NCBI RefSeq assembly: GCF_001730685.1
Contig: NZ_MDJR01000004.1
Coordinates: forward strand, 124,001 to 188,000
Length of the DNA: 64,000 nt
Reading direction: 5' to 3'
Origin: Caloranaerobacter ferrireducens
GTDB lineage: Bacteria > Bacillota > Clostridia > Tissierellales > Thermohalobacteraceae
The notes beneath the pieces were generated by a model, which worked only from the letters and a program-made list of their open reading frames with translations, had not been told where the DNA came from and ran no database searches. Below are positions 41,515-49,215 of this stretch, piece after piece. How positions within the stretch are numbered: the first letter of the stretch is position 1; every line of letters begins with the position of its first letter. A program made the position numbers and the translations under genes.

Positions 41515-42702
41515 TTATTCACCTAAACCTTCTTTTCTTAATATTTCAGCCTTGTCTGTCTTTTCCCATGGTAAATCTATATCTGTTCTTCCAAAATGTC
41601 CGTATGCAGCTACTTGTCTGTAAATTGGTCTTCTTAAGTCTAAATCTCTTATGATAGCTGCAGGTCTTAAGTCAAAGTGTTTCTTAACTAATTCTTCAAT
41701 TTTGCTTTCTTCTATCTTTCCTGTTCCAAATGTATCTACAAGTACTGAAACTGGATGAGCAACACCTATAGCGTATGCAAGTTGAACTTCACATTTATCT
41801 GCTAATCCAGCAGCAACTATATTTTTTGCAACATATCTTGCAGCGTATGCAGCTGATCTGTCAACTTTAGTAGGATCCTTTCCTGAGAATGCTCCACCAC
41901 CATGACGAGCATATCCACCATAAGTATCAACAATAATCTTTCTTCCTGTTAAACCAGCATCTCCTTGAGGTCCACCTATTACGAATCTGCCAGTTGGGTT
42001 GATGTAATATTTTGTTTCATTATCTAAGTATTCATTTGGTATAACTTTTCTTATTACATGTTCTCTTAAATCTCTTTCGATAGTCTTTAAATCTACCTCT
42101 GGACTGTGTTGAGTAGAAATAACTATCGCATCTATTCTTACAGGTTTATCGTCATGATATTCAACTGTAACTTGAGTTTTACCATCTGGTCTTAAGTAAT
42201 CTAGAGTACCATTCTTTCTAACTTCTGCTAATCTTCTTGCTAATTTGTGTGCTAATGATATTGGAAGTGGCATAAGTTCTGGTGTTTCATTACAAGCAAA
42301 ACCAAACATTATACCTTGGTCTCCAGCACCAATTAAGTCAAGTTCATCTTTTGCTTCTTCTCTGTGTTCTAATGCTTCATCAACTCCCATAGCAATATCA
42401 GGAGACTGCTCATCAATAGAAGTTAAAACTGCACAAGTATCGCAGTCAAAACCATACTTAGCTCTAGTGTAACCAATATCTTCAATAGTCTTTCTTACGA
42501 TTTTTGGTATATCTACATAACACTTAGTTGTAATCTCTCCTGATACTAAAACTAGTCCTGTAGTAACTGATGTTTCACATGCTACTCTTGCTTCTGGGTC
42601 GCATTTTAATATAGCGTCAAGCACTGCATCTGAAATTTGGTCACAGATTTTATCAGGATGTCCTTCAGTAACTGATTCTGAAGTAAATAACCATTTTCTC
42701 AT
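41515..42702 (-). CDS. metK: S-adenosylmethionine synthetase
   Basis: It makes SAM from methionine and ATP. The 395 residues show [20 protein letters not shown] at the N-terminus, [12 protein letters not shown], and the P-loop-like [23 protein letters not shown] at 42702 is chosen because GGGAGG lies 7 nt upstream; the earlier ATGs overlap that site. A SAM-I riboswitch lies about 370 nt upstream on the same strand, with repeats between. No strong terminator is seen between metK and the pyr promoter. Confidence 0.96.
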   Translation of the reverse strand: MRKWLFTSESVTEGHPDKICDQISDAVLDAILKCDPEARVACETSVTTGLVLVSGEITTKCYVDIPKIVRKTIEDIGYTRAKYGFDCDTCAVLTSIDEQSPDIAMGVDEALEHREEAKDELDLIGAGDQGIMFGFACNETPELMPLPISLAHKLARRLAEVRKNGTLDYLRPDGKTQVTVEYHDDKPVRIDAIVISTQHSPEVDLKTIERDLREHVIRKVIPNEYLDNETKYYINPTGRFVIGGPQGDAGLTGRKIIVDTYGGYARHGGGAFSGKDPTKVDRSAAYAARYVAKNIVAAGLADKCEVQLAYAIGVAHPVSVLVDTFGTGKIEESKIEELVKKHFDLRPAAIIRDLDLRRPIYRQVAAYGHFGRTDIDLPWEKTDKAEILRKEGLGE

Positions 42703-42721
42703 CTTCATACCTCCCATACAA

Positions 42722-43015
42722 TATGAATTTTAAATTTAAAATTTTAAATGTTAAATATTAAATTCAACATTAAATATAGATAGAGTTTACATGGTTATTA
42801 TTAGCAATTATAGTTTTTTTATGTTATATCATAAGTTGTCAACTCACAGGTGATGGTTATTAGTTAGTAGTCATTAGTCTATTGACTATCGACTATTGAC
42901 CAATTTCAACATATCGTGTCATCTGTAGCAGAGTATCTTCCATAGTAGCGGAGAATTAATTCTCCGCTACAAAAAATTTTCAATTTTACATTTCTCTGCC
43001 CCAGCACCTAGTACC
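42722..43015. repeat. Mosaic repeat island 12 in the metK leader
   Basis: It contains ATTTTAAATTTAAAATTTTA units, TTAGTTAGTAGTCATTAGTC and CTATTGACTATCGACTATTG units, a 26-bp palindrome (42945-42970) and TACATTT / CAGCACCTAGTACCC units. They lie between the riboswitch terminator and metK. No gene is seen in 42703-43446. Confidence 0.78.
42945..42970. repeat. Perfect 26-bp palindrome in the metK leader
   Basis: GTAGCGGAGAATT is mirrored exactly by AATTCTCCGCTAC with no spacer. A-rich sequence follows on the plus strand. A near copy of one end (TGTAGCAGAG) lies 20 nt upstream. It is not followed by a T-run on the metK strand. Confidence 0.7.
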
Positions 43016-43022
43016 CAAAATT

Positions 43023-43050
43023 AAAAAAATCCCCTTCCAAAAGGAAGAGG
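43023..43050 (-). terminator. Expression-platform terminator of the SAM-I riboswitch
   Basis: CCTCTTCC / GGAAGGGG form a stem with a TTTT loop, followed by ATTTTTTT on the minus strand. Its first arm (ACCTC) can pair with GAGGT at the end of the aptamer as antiterminator. Confidence 0.88.
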
Positions 43051-43067
43051 TAATACTCTGAATTAAA

Positions 43068-43172
43068 CCTCATCTTTCAGAATCTACATTCTGTGGGACT
43101 TAGCACCGTGTAACTTTAGTTACCGGTTGCCGGGTTTCACAGGGCCCATTCCCTCCACCACTCTTGATAAGG
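43068..43172 (-). ncRNA. SAM-I (S-box) riboswitch
   Basis: On the minus strand the aptamer runs from CCTTATC (43172) to GATGAGG (43068), which pair as P1. Between are the S-box hallmarks: GAGTGGTGGAGGGAATGGGC, CCTGTGAAACCCGGCAACC, a P3-type hairpin around GTAACTAAAGTTAC, GGTGCTAAGTCC and the P4 hairpin CAGAAT/ATTCTG. SAM binding should favour the terminator at 43023-43050 and lower metK expression. Confidence 0.95.
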
Positions 43173-43204
43173 TATCAAGATTTTTATTAAATTGTCCTCA
43201 AAGT

Positions 43205-43233
43205 ATAATATCACAGCTTGCAAACTAAGTCAA
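43205..43233 (-). promoter_or_regulatory. Sigma-A promoter of the SAM riboswitch-metK transcript
   Basis: TTGACT (43233-43228), 17 nt, TATTAT (43210-43205) on the minus strand, about 33 nt before the aptamer. Confidence 0.82.
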
Positions 43234-43268
43234 CAGTTTTTTCTTCATTTTTCATAAAGTTTATAATC

Positions 43269-43441
43269 TAACTGTCGTCAGTATTTTTCGTCATTGGCTA
43301 TTCGTCATTCGCCATTCGCTTCTTGTCTTTATTTGACGAACAGCGAAAAACGAATAGCGAACAGCGATTTATTTCGCATTTTTTCCTGTCCCCTGTCCTC
43401 TGTTCCCTGTCTTCTTTTTTATATCTAGTACCTAGTACCTA
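43269..43441. repeat. Mosaic repeat island 13
   Basis: TTCG units (TTTTTCGTCATTGGCTATTC), their inverse (GACGAACAGCGAAAAACGAA), CCTGTCCCCTGTCCTCTGTT units and TAGTACCTAGTACCTAAC follow one another in a gap of about 180 bp after the small membrane protein gene. Confidence 0.85.
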
Positions 43442-43446
43442 ACTAT

Positions 43447-43920
43447 CTACATCAATCCAACAACTTGATTACTTAAAATAAAAACTATTAATCCGGCTGT
43501 AAATACACCTGCCACAATTGCTGGAAAAGAATATTTGAAATCTATATTAAACAAAGTCGCTGCTACACATCCAGTCCAAGCACCAGTAGATGGTAATGGT
43601 ATTGCTACTAAAAGAAATAACCCTAAAGCACTATATTTCTCAACTTTTTTACTTCTTTTTAAAGTCCTTTGCTTAATCCAGTCTACAATTTTACCAAACA
43701 TCTTCGTCCTTCCAAAATAATCAAATAAAGGTTTCAATAACTTAAGCAAAAAAGGTACGGGTATTAAATTACCTATAATACTTAATACTGTACTATGTAC
43801 AGGTGTAAAACCCATAGCTATTCCAAGTGGTATCGCTCCTCTTAATTCAAAAATAGGTGCAGCAGCAACAAGCATTACAATGAGTTCATCCTTTAAAACT
43901 TTTAAAGTTTGCACTAACAT
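43447..43920 (-). CDS. Small multidrug export-type integral membrane protein (COG2426)
   Basis: This 157-residue protein has about four hydrophobic spans and the family pattern AAAPIFELRGAIPLGIAMGF near the start, with KYSALGLFLLVAIPLPSTGA WTG-type sequence later. It belongs to the Sm_multidrug_ex family (COG2426), whose substrate is unclear despite its name. ATG at 43920 follows GAGGTG at 6 nt. It stands alone between repeat islands. Confidence 0.8.
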   Translation of the reverse strand: MLVQTLKVLKDELIVMLVAAAPIFELRGAIPLGIAMGFTPVHSTVLSIIGNLIPVPFLLKLLKPLFDYFGRTKMFGKIVDWIKQRTLKRSKKVEKYSALGLFLLVAIPLPSTGAWTGCVAATLFNIDFKYSFPAIVAGVFTAGLIVFILSNQVVGLM

Positions 43921-43943
43921 ATAAATCACCTCGTTCTATATTG

Positions 43944-44040
43944 GTTATTCGTCGCTCGCTATTCGCTTTTCGCCTCTTGTTTTCGATCCATCATTTGCAA
44001 TTTGCGTTTCGAACGACGAACAGCGAACAACGAAAGACAG
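43944..44040. repeat. Mosaic repeat island 14
   Basis: TTGGTTATTCGTCGCTCGCT and inverse units (GAACGACGAACAGCGAACAA, CGAAAGACAG) lie upstream of the small membrane protein gene. Confidence 0.8.
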
Positions 44041-44130
44041 CACTATAATAAATTATATAGTATGAAGAAAAAAATAGAAATATTTTTTCGCAATTCTACA
44101 TTGGTTATTTCATAATGGTAAGAATTAGAA

Positions 44131-44323
44131 CCAAATCTTGGATTTAAATAAATTTAGGAAGATTTTGCCTATATCCATAAACGGAAATTATATTCAAAAT
44201 TATCCACAATTTAACGAAGTTTATAACGACTCTGGCATGTAAGCATGCCAGAAAAAGTTTCAATAAAATCAACATTAATTTTTTTATATAAGATTTTATT
44301 ATAATTTCCTATGAATTATAAAG
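44131..44323 (-). repeat. Dispersed ~120-bp intergenic repeat, copy C, interrupted
   Basis: Read on the minus strand it begins TATAATTCATAGGAAATTAT and ends AAATCTTCCTAAATTTATTT then AAGATTTGG, as in copies A and B. About 80 bp near 44218-44295 interrupt it; the insert contains a perfect hairpin CTGGCATG-TAAG-CATGCCAG (44232-44251). The orientation is opposite to copies A and B. Confidence 0.75.
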
Positions 44324-44383
44324 AAAAACTAAGAATTAATTAGAATTTCTAATGTAATTTCAATTGATTGGTTGTTAACAGTA

Positions 44384-44412
44384 TTGCAAGTTAACTCAAT
44401 ATGTTTTAAAAT
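44384..44412 (+). promoter_or_regulatory. Probable promoter of tRNA-Pro
   Basis: TTGCAA (44384-44389), 17 nt, TAAAAT (44407-44412), 20 nt before the tRNA. Confidence 0.6.
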
Positions 44413-44431
44413 AACATTCGTGACAAGTCAA

Positions 44432-44508
44432 CGGGGTGTGGCGCAGTTTGGTAGCGCACGTGGTTTGGGACCATGGGGCCGGGGGTTCGAGTCCCTCCAC
44501 CCCGACCA
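44432..44508 (+). tRNA. tRNA-Pro (anticodon TGG)
   Basis: The acceptor stem CGGGGTG / CACCCCG, D-arm GGCGCAG...GCGC, anticodon arm CGTGG-TTTGGGA-CCATG with anticodon TGG, T-arm GGGGG-TTCGAGT-CCCTC and an encoded CCA end are all visible. Length is 77 nt including CCA. Confidence 0.95.
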
Positions 44509-44514
44509 GAAAAA

Positions 44515-44546
44515 AACAGCTGAGAATATTCTCAGCTGTTTTTTTG
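44515..44546 (+). terminator. Terminator of tRNA-Pro
   Basis: AACAGCTGAGAAT / ATTCTCAGCTGTT form a perfect 13-bp palindrome followed by T7. Confidence 0.9.
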
Positions 44547-44656
44547 TTTTGTAATCCTTTTGTAATCTAAACCTTAGCTAAATAGTATATAATAAGTATT
44601 ACAAACAAATCCATTTAATACAAACATTACACACAAGAAGAGGAAGGATTGATTAC

Positions 44657-45367
44657 ATGAGAAGAATAGTAGGGGCAATAAGAAAAGCAGTAGAAGAATT
44701 TAACCTTATAGAAGATGGCGATAGAATTGCCGTTGGAGTTTCAGGCGGAAAAGACAGTTTGACTCTATTATATGGATTAAAGATATTCCAAAGATTTAGT
44801 CCAGTAAAATATGAATTAGAAGCTATCACTTTAACTTTGGGTTTTGAAGATTTTGATTTATCTAAAGTAAAAGAATTCGTAAAAGAAATTGATGTCCCAT
44901 ATACTATAAAAGAAACCCAAATAGGTAAAATTATTTTCGATATTAGAAAAGAAAAAAATCCTTGTTCGCTTTGTGCGAGAATGAGAAGAGGAGCCCTGCA
45001 TGACCTCATGAAAGAAAAAGGTTTAAATAAACTAGCTCTAGGACATCATGCAGACGATGCCATCGAAACATTATTCTTAAGCATGTTTTATGAAGGAAGA
45101 ATAAATACTTTTTCACCTAAAACTTATATGTCCAGAAAAGATATTACAGTAATCAGACCTATGATATATGTTACAGAACATCAAATAAAAGGAGCTGTTA
45201 AAAAACATAACCTACCTACTGTAGAAAGTCCTTGTCCTGCAAATAGAAATACCAAAAGAGAATATGTAAAACATCTTATGAAAAATGTATATAAAGATAT
45301 TCCTCAAGCAAGAGACAGACTTATTACAGCTATCAAAAATAAAGAACAGTTAAATTTGTGGTTTTAG
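44657..45367 (+). CDS. TtcA/TilS-superfamily PP-loop enzyme (tRNA 2-thiolation type)
   Basis: The 236-residue protein has the ATP-pyrophosphatase loop GVSGGKDSLTLLYGL at about 27-41, a CSLC pair (residues about 98-101, followed by ARMRRGALHD) and a later PCPAN cysteine. GHHADDAIETLFLSMFYEG is the TtcA-type signature. TtcA makes 2-thiocytidine at position 32 of some tRNAs through a [4Fe-4S] cluster held by three Cys, and three are visible here. Other TtcA-like enzymes modify different tRNA sites. The ATG follows GAGGAAGGATTG. It stands just after tRNA-Pro and is transcribed the same way. Confidence 0.85.
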   Translation: MRRIVGAIRKAVEEFNLIEDGDRIAVGVSGGKDSLTLLYGLKIFQRFSPVKYELEAITLTLGFEDFDLSKVKEFVKEIDVPYTIKETQIGKIIFDIRKEKNPCSLCARMRRGALHDLMKEKGLNKLALGHHADDAIETLFLSMFYEGRINTFSPKTYMSRKDITVIRPMIYVTEHQIKGAVKKHNLPTVESPCPANRNTKREYVKHLMKNVYKDIPQARDRLITAIKNKEQLNLWF

Positions 45368-45399
45368 TGACTGGTTACTGAATTCAAAGGGGGATAACT

Positions 45400-48219
45400 A
45401 TGAATAGACTTTTCAAAAAAGTAGTTTCATATATAACTAGTGGAATAATCATATTTTCGAGCTTGTCTCTAAGTTTTGCAGACAAGCCAATACTGATCCA
45501 CGAAAGAAAAACTGTAGAAAATATTTCAAGTGGTATCATACATGAACACATTCAAAAATTTACCTCTGACGGTTGGTGGAATATAAACGTTTTAAGAGTA
45601 AATTTAAAAGATAAATACACTAGCTTAGATGTTCTTTTTAATGAAGAAGGAATCTCTAAAAGAGAAACCCTATCTAACATGATAAAGATTTCCCAAGCTG
45701 TTGCAGGTATCAATGGTGATTTTTTCTCAACAGCTAAAAATTCCTTTCCTTTAGGAGTTGTCATATCAAATGGAAAGATGATTTCATCTCCATCATATCA
45801 ATGGGATAAACTGCCTATATTTGCAATAGATAAAAATAATCATCCTTTTATATCCTTCTGGAAGTGGGAGATCAAAGCAGTTCCAGAAGACGGACAACCT
45901 GTTATCCTCTCTGCAATAAACAAATCAAGTGACAAATATGAAGAAGTCATTTTATACGATAAAAAATGGAGCTTAAAAACCATAGGAAATACTTATTTTG
46001 ACGATATGATAGAAATTGTAGTTGAAAAAAATACAGTTAAAGAAATAAGAATTAATGAACCTCCTATCGATATGCCAAAAAACGGCTACATATTAACTGG
46101 GCGTGGAAGAGTTAAAGATATACTCCTTAATAATTTCAAAGTAGGTAAAAAAGTAAAGCTTGAAATAAATACTACGCCAAACTACGAAAACATAAAAACA
46201 GCTATAGGCAGTGGAACCTATATTGTTAAAGATGGAAATATTGCAGATTTCACATTAAACATAAAAGGTAAACACCCAAGAACAGCACTAGGAATTAACA
46301 AAAACAAAGATGAACTTATTCTCGTAACAATTGATGGTAGAGATGTTTCATACAAAGGCGTAGACCTAAATACTTTAGCTGAAATTATGATAGATTTAGG
46401 AGCATATGAAGCAGTTAACCTAGATGGTGGCGGTTCTACTACCATGGTACTAAACCCACAATACGAAGAAAATCCTATTGTTGTAAATCGTCCATCAGAT
46501 GGTAAAGAAAGAAAAATATCAAACGGGATAGGTATATTTAGTAATGCTCCGAAGAGAAGCTTAAGCTATATAAAAATATATACTGATGATACTAACATAT
46601 TTGTTAATACATCTAGAAATTTTTATATCAAAGGATTTGATAAATATCATAATCCTGTTAATGTAGATATTAATAGAGTAACATTTGATATTTCAGGTAT
46701 ACAAGGCAAATTTAATAAAAACACCTTAATTCCTAAGAAGTCAGGAAAAGGCAAAGTAATAGCTAAATATAGAGGTAAAAAAGCTGAAATTGAAATAAAT
46801 GTTTTAGACGAAGTAAAAGAACTACAATTCGGCTTTGATAAGTTCCATATAGATGTAAATAGTCAAAAAGATTTAACTGAAATATACGGAAAAAATGATG
46901 AAGGCTATACAGCAAAAATAAATCCAAAAGATATTACTTGGATGACATATGGCAGTATTGGTAGAGTCATAAACGGAATATTTTACAGCTCTAAAAAGCC
47001 AGCTTCTGGTGCTATTACTGCTAAAATTATGAATGCTGCCAAAAATATTGAAGTTTCAGTAGGTTACAATGAAGTTTTATTAGAGGACTTTGAAGATTTG
47101 AATAACTTAAGTTTCTTAAGCTATCCTCAAGAAGTTAAAGGAAGTATTGAACTAGATAATAAAGATGTAATAAGCAGATTTTCTCTTAAGTTAAATTATG
47201 ACTTCACAAACTTAGAAAAAACTACAGCAGCATATGCAATTCTAGGAGAAAATGGCATTAAATTAGAAAATAAACCTGCCAAACTTGGCTTATGGTTATA
47301 TGGCAATAAAAGTAACCACTGGTTTAGAGGTAAAATAATAGACAGCAGAGGAAAAACTTACTATGTTGATTTTGCAAAAAATATTGACTGGAAAGGCTGG
47401 AAGTGGATTACAGCAGATATCCCAAATAACGTTACTTATCCTATAACTCTAGATAGAATTTATATTGTTGAAACCGACCCTTTTAATAAAGATGAAGGCT
47501 ACATCCTAATAGATGGACTAAAGGCTCTATATTCTACCCCATATAAAACTATGATTCTGCCTGCTGAAACCTATATAGAAGATAATCTTCAAAAAAGTGA
47601 AAAAATAAGTGAAGGCGGCTTTAGTTTCATAGTTGCCAGAGGTATTGATGAGCTAGATATTTTAATTAAACATCTTATAGGTAGCAAAATAGCAAAAAAA
47701 ATAAATGAAAATCAATTAGGAATATTACTAGGTAAAATGAATAATGTCATCCTAGATAGAATAAAAGTACCTTTTGCCGAAGCATCTAACGGATATTCAT
47801 ACTTTAGAAATAATAATACGTTATTTATACAGCTTGATGATACTGAAAATAGTCTAAGAGTAATAGATGCAAACCAATGGCTTTGGCTAAAAGAAATACT
47901 AAAAAAGTCTAATGAAAATAACATAATTATTTCTTTATCAAAGCCTGTATTTGGAGAATCTGGATTTACTGACAAATTAGAAGCAGAATTATTTCATGAA
48001 ATATTAACTCAGTATAGAAGTTCAGGTAAAAACATTTTTGTAATCCAAGGAAGCAATAGAACAAATGTAATGCTAAAAGATGGAATACGCTATATCGAAG
48101 TAGAAGATATAAATCTAGAAAATATAAACAATGTATTTAATATTAAATATGTTAGATTTGTGGTAAATGGAAATAAAATAGCTTATGAGATATTGCCATT
48201 ATTTCAACAAAAGAATTAG
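45400..48219 (+). CDS. Secreted phosphodiester glycosidase-domain protein, multidomain
   Basis: A signal peptide (YITSGIIIFSSLSLSFA) leads to a NAGPA phosphodiester glycosidase domain at about 70-385: VAGINGDFFSTAKNSFPLGV, HPRTALGINKNKDELILVTI, and DLGAYEAVNLDGGGSTTMVL. Bacterial members are thought to cut phosphodiester-linked sugars in the cell envelope or exopolysaccharide. After it come Ig-like strands (about 385-560), a carbohydrate-binding-like jelly-roll region (about 565-705; WFRGKIIDSRGKTYYVDFAK) and a C-terminal domain of 220 residues with a partial metallophosphatase look (IIISLSKPVFGE, FVIQGSNRTNV) that lacks clear metal ligands. 939 residues, start after AAGGGGGATAACT. Confidence 0.82.
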   Translation: MNRLFKKVVSYITSGIIIFSSLSLSFADKPILIHERKTVENISSGIIHEHIQKFTSDGWWNINVLRVNLKDKYTSLDVLFNEEGISKRETLSNMIKISQAVAGINGDFFSTAKNSFPLGVVISNGKMISSPSYQWDKLPIFAIDKNNHPFISFWKWEIKAVPEDGQPVILSAINKSSDKYEEVILYDKKWSLKTIGNTYFDDMIEIVVEKNTVKEIRINEPPIDMPKNGYILTGRGRVKDILLNNFKVGKKVKLEINTTPNYENIKTAIGSGTYIVKDGNIADFTLNIKGKHPRTALGINKNKDELILVTIDGRDVSYKGVDLNTLAEIMIDLGAYEAVNLDGGGSTTMVLNPQYEENPIVVNRPSDGKERKISNGIGIFSNAPKRSLSYIKIYTDDTNIFVNTSRNFYIKGFDKYHNPVNVDINRVTFDISGIQGKFNKNTLIPKKSGKGKVIAKYRGKKAEIEINVLDEVKELQFGFDKFHIDVNSQKDLTEIYGKNDEGYTAKINPKDITWMTYGSIGRVINGIFYSSKKPASGAITAKIMNAAKNIEVSVGYNEVLLEDFEDLNNLSFLSYPQEVKGSIELDNKDVISRFSLKLNYDFTNLEKTTAAYAILGENGIKLENKPAKLGLWLYGNKSNHWFRGKIIDSRGKTYYVDFAKNIDWKGWKWITADIPNNVTYPITLDRIYIVETDPFNKDEGYILIDGLKALYSTPYKTMILPAETYIEDNLQKSEKISEGGFSFIVARGIDELDILIKHLIGSKIAKKINENQLGILLGKMNNVILDRIKVPFAEASNGYSYFRNNNTLFIQLDDTENSLRVIDANQWLWLKEILKKSNENNIIISLSKPVFGESGFTDKLEAELFHEILTQYRSSGKNIFVIQGSNRTNVMLKDGIRYIEVEDINLENINNVFNIKYVRFVVNGNKIAYEILPLFQQKN

Positions 48220-48246
48220 AGGGACTTATGCGTCCCTCTTTATTTT
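48218..48246 (+). terminator. Terminator after the phosphodiester glycosidase gene
   Basis: AGAGGGAC / GTCCCTCT form an 8-bp stem (6-nt loop) that includes the TAG stop, followed by TTATTTTG. It may also serve the convergent gene. Confidence 0.85.
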
Positions 48247-48500
48247 GTAGAAGGTATGTCTAAAATTGTTCGCTTTATCCAAGTTGGGCCTTGCTCTATG
48301 TCATCTTTACCAATCAAATCATTTGCTTGATTTTGTCCTTCATCTGCATGATAGACTTTCATTGCATAATCATCTTTTCCATCAACCCCATCATAAACGC
48401 CAGGATTTTCAACATCAACTCTTAAGCTTAACATAATTGCAACAACCAATATTGTTAGTATAACTGCAAATACAGAATAGTAAAGCTTCCTCTTACCCAC
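48240..48500 (-). CDS. Small membrane-anchored protein, unknown
   Basis: An 86-residue protein with one membrane span (YYSVFAVILTILVVAIML, residues about 6-24), then an acidic soluble tail rich in Asp and Gly (GVYDGVDGKDDYAMKVYH). I do not recognise a family. GTG at 48500 is chosen, with AAGGGG 8 nt upstream; the GTG at 48509 lies in that site. It converges on the phosphodiester glycosidase gene and is divergent from yyaC. Confidence 0.65.
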   Translation of the reverse strand: MGKRKLYYSVFAVILTILVVAIMLSLRVDVENPGVYDGVDGKDDYAMKVYHADEGQNQANDLIGKDDIEQGPTWIKRTILDIPSTK

Positions 48501-48635
48501 ATGAATCACCCCTTTTCCTTCTTTGTAATATTATATACATCTAAACCGACTTTATACATTTATTGACATAAGTCTTTTTTTTGTTTGGTATACTCCCTTT
48601 TCTAACAACATATATTTGAATGAAGGGGGTATGCT

Positions 48636-49157
48636 ATGGGCTCAATAAGAGAAATAAATATACACTATTCAGATGAAAATGGAGCAATAACCTTATCTAA
48701 AAATTTAAAACCATACATGACAAATGATTTAGTTATAGTCTGTATAGGAACAGACAAGTGTATAGGTGACTGTCTTGGTCCTTTAGTTGGAACACTTCTT
48801 GAAAAATCTAACTTTCCATATCCTATATACGGAACACTATATAATCCAGTTCATGCAATGAATCTAAAAGAAAAAATTAATTATATCAACGAAAAACATC
48901 CATACAGCTTTACAATAGCTATAGATGCATGCCTTAGTAATGATGAGAGTATAGGAACTATACAACTAAGAAAAGGACCTATATACCCTGGAAAAGGGGT
49001 TGGAAAAGAGCTTCCTCCTGTAGGAGATATTTCTATTATAGGTATAGTAGATATATTAGATGAAAATACTAAAGCAAACTTACATAGTATTAGACTTGGA
49101 TTTATAATGAAATTGGCTGAAGTTATTGTGGATTCGTTATGGAAAGCGATAAAGTGA
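48636..49157 (+). CDS. yyaC: Spore protease YyaC family (DUF1256)
   Basis: This 173-residue protein has the YyaC/GPR-related pattern: VIVCIGTDKCIGDCLGPLVG near residue 35, FTIAIDACLSNDESIGTIQL, and GPIYPGKGVGKELPPVGDIS. YyaC is a germination-protease-like protein made during sporulation and its substrate is unknown. The ATG follows AAGGGGGTATGCT. Presence suggests a spore-forming ancestry. Its own promoter was not clear: a TTGACA and a TATACT upstream are 20 nt apart. Confidence 0.9.
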   Translation: MGSIREINIHYSDENGAITLSKNLKPYMTNDLVIVCIGTDKCIGDCLGPLVGTLLEKSNFPYPIYGTLYNPVHAMNLKEKINYINEKHPYSFTIAIDACLSNDESIGTIQLRKGPIYPGKGVGKELPPVGDISIIGIVDILDENTKANLHSIRLGFIMKLAEVIVDSLWKAIK

Positions 49158-49185
49158 AAAAATCGACCATAAAGGTCGATTTTTT
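49157..49185. terminator. Bidirectional terminator between yyaC and the SLH gene
   Basis: AAAAAATCGACC / GGTCGATTTTTT, 12-bp stem with a 5-nt loop, serves the convergent genes on both strands. Confidence 0.9.
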
Positions 49186-49186
49186 G

Positions 49187-49215
49187 ATTATTCGATGTTC
49201 GTCGTTCGTTATTGG
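49187..49215. repeat. Short TTCG repeat run
   Basis: TTATTCGATGTTCGTCGTTC units abut and slightly overlap the 3' end of the SLH gene. Confidence 0.6.

Noticed and set aside
44372-44554. 60-residue ORF across tRNA-Pro
   Set aside because: It reads straight through the tRNA and its terminator.
48564-48600. Sigma-A promoter of yyaC
   Set aside because: TTGACA and TATACT are 20 nt apart, too far.
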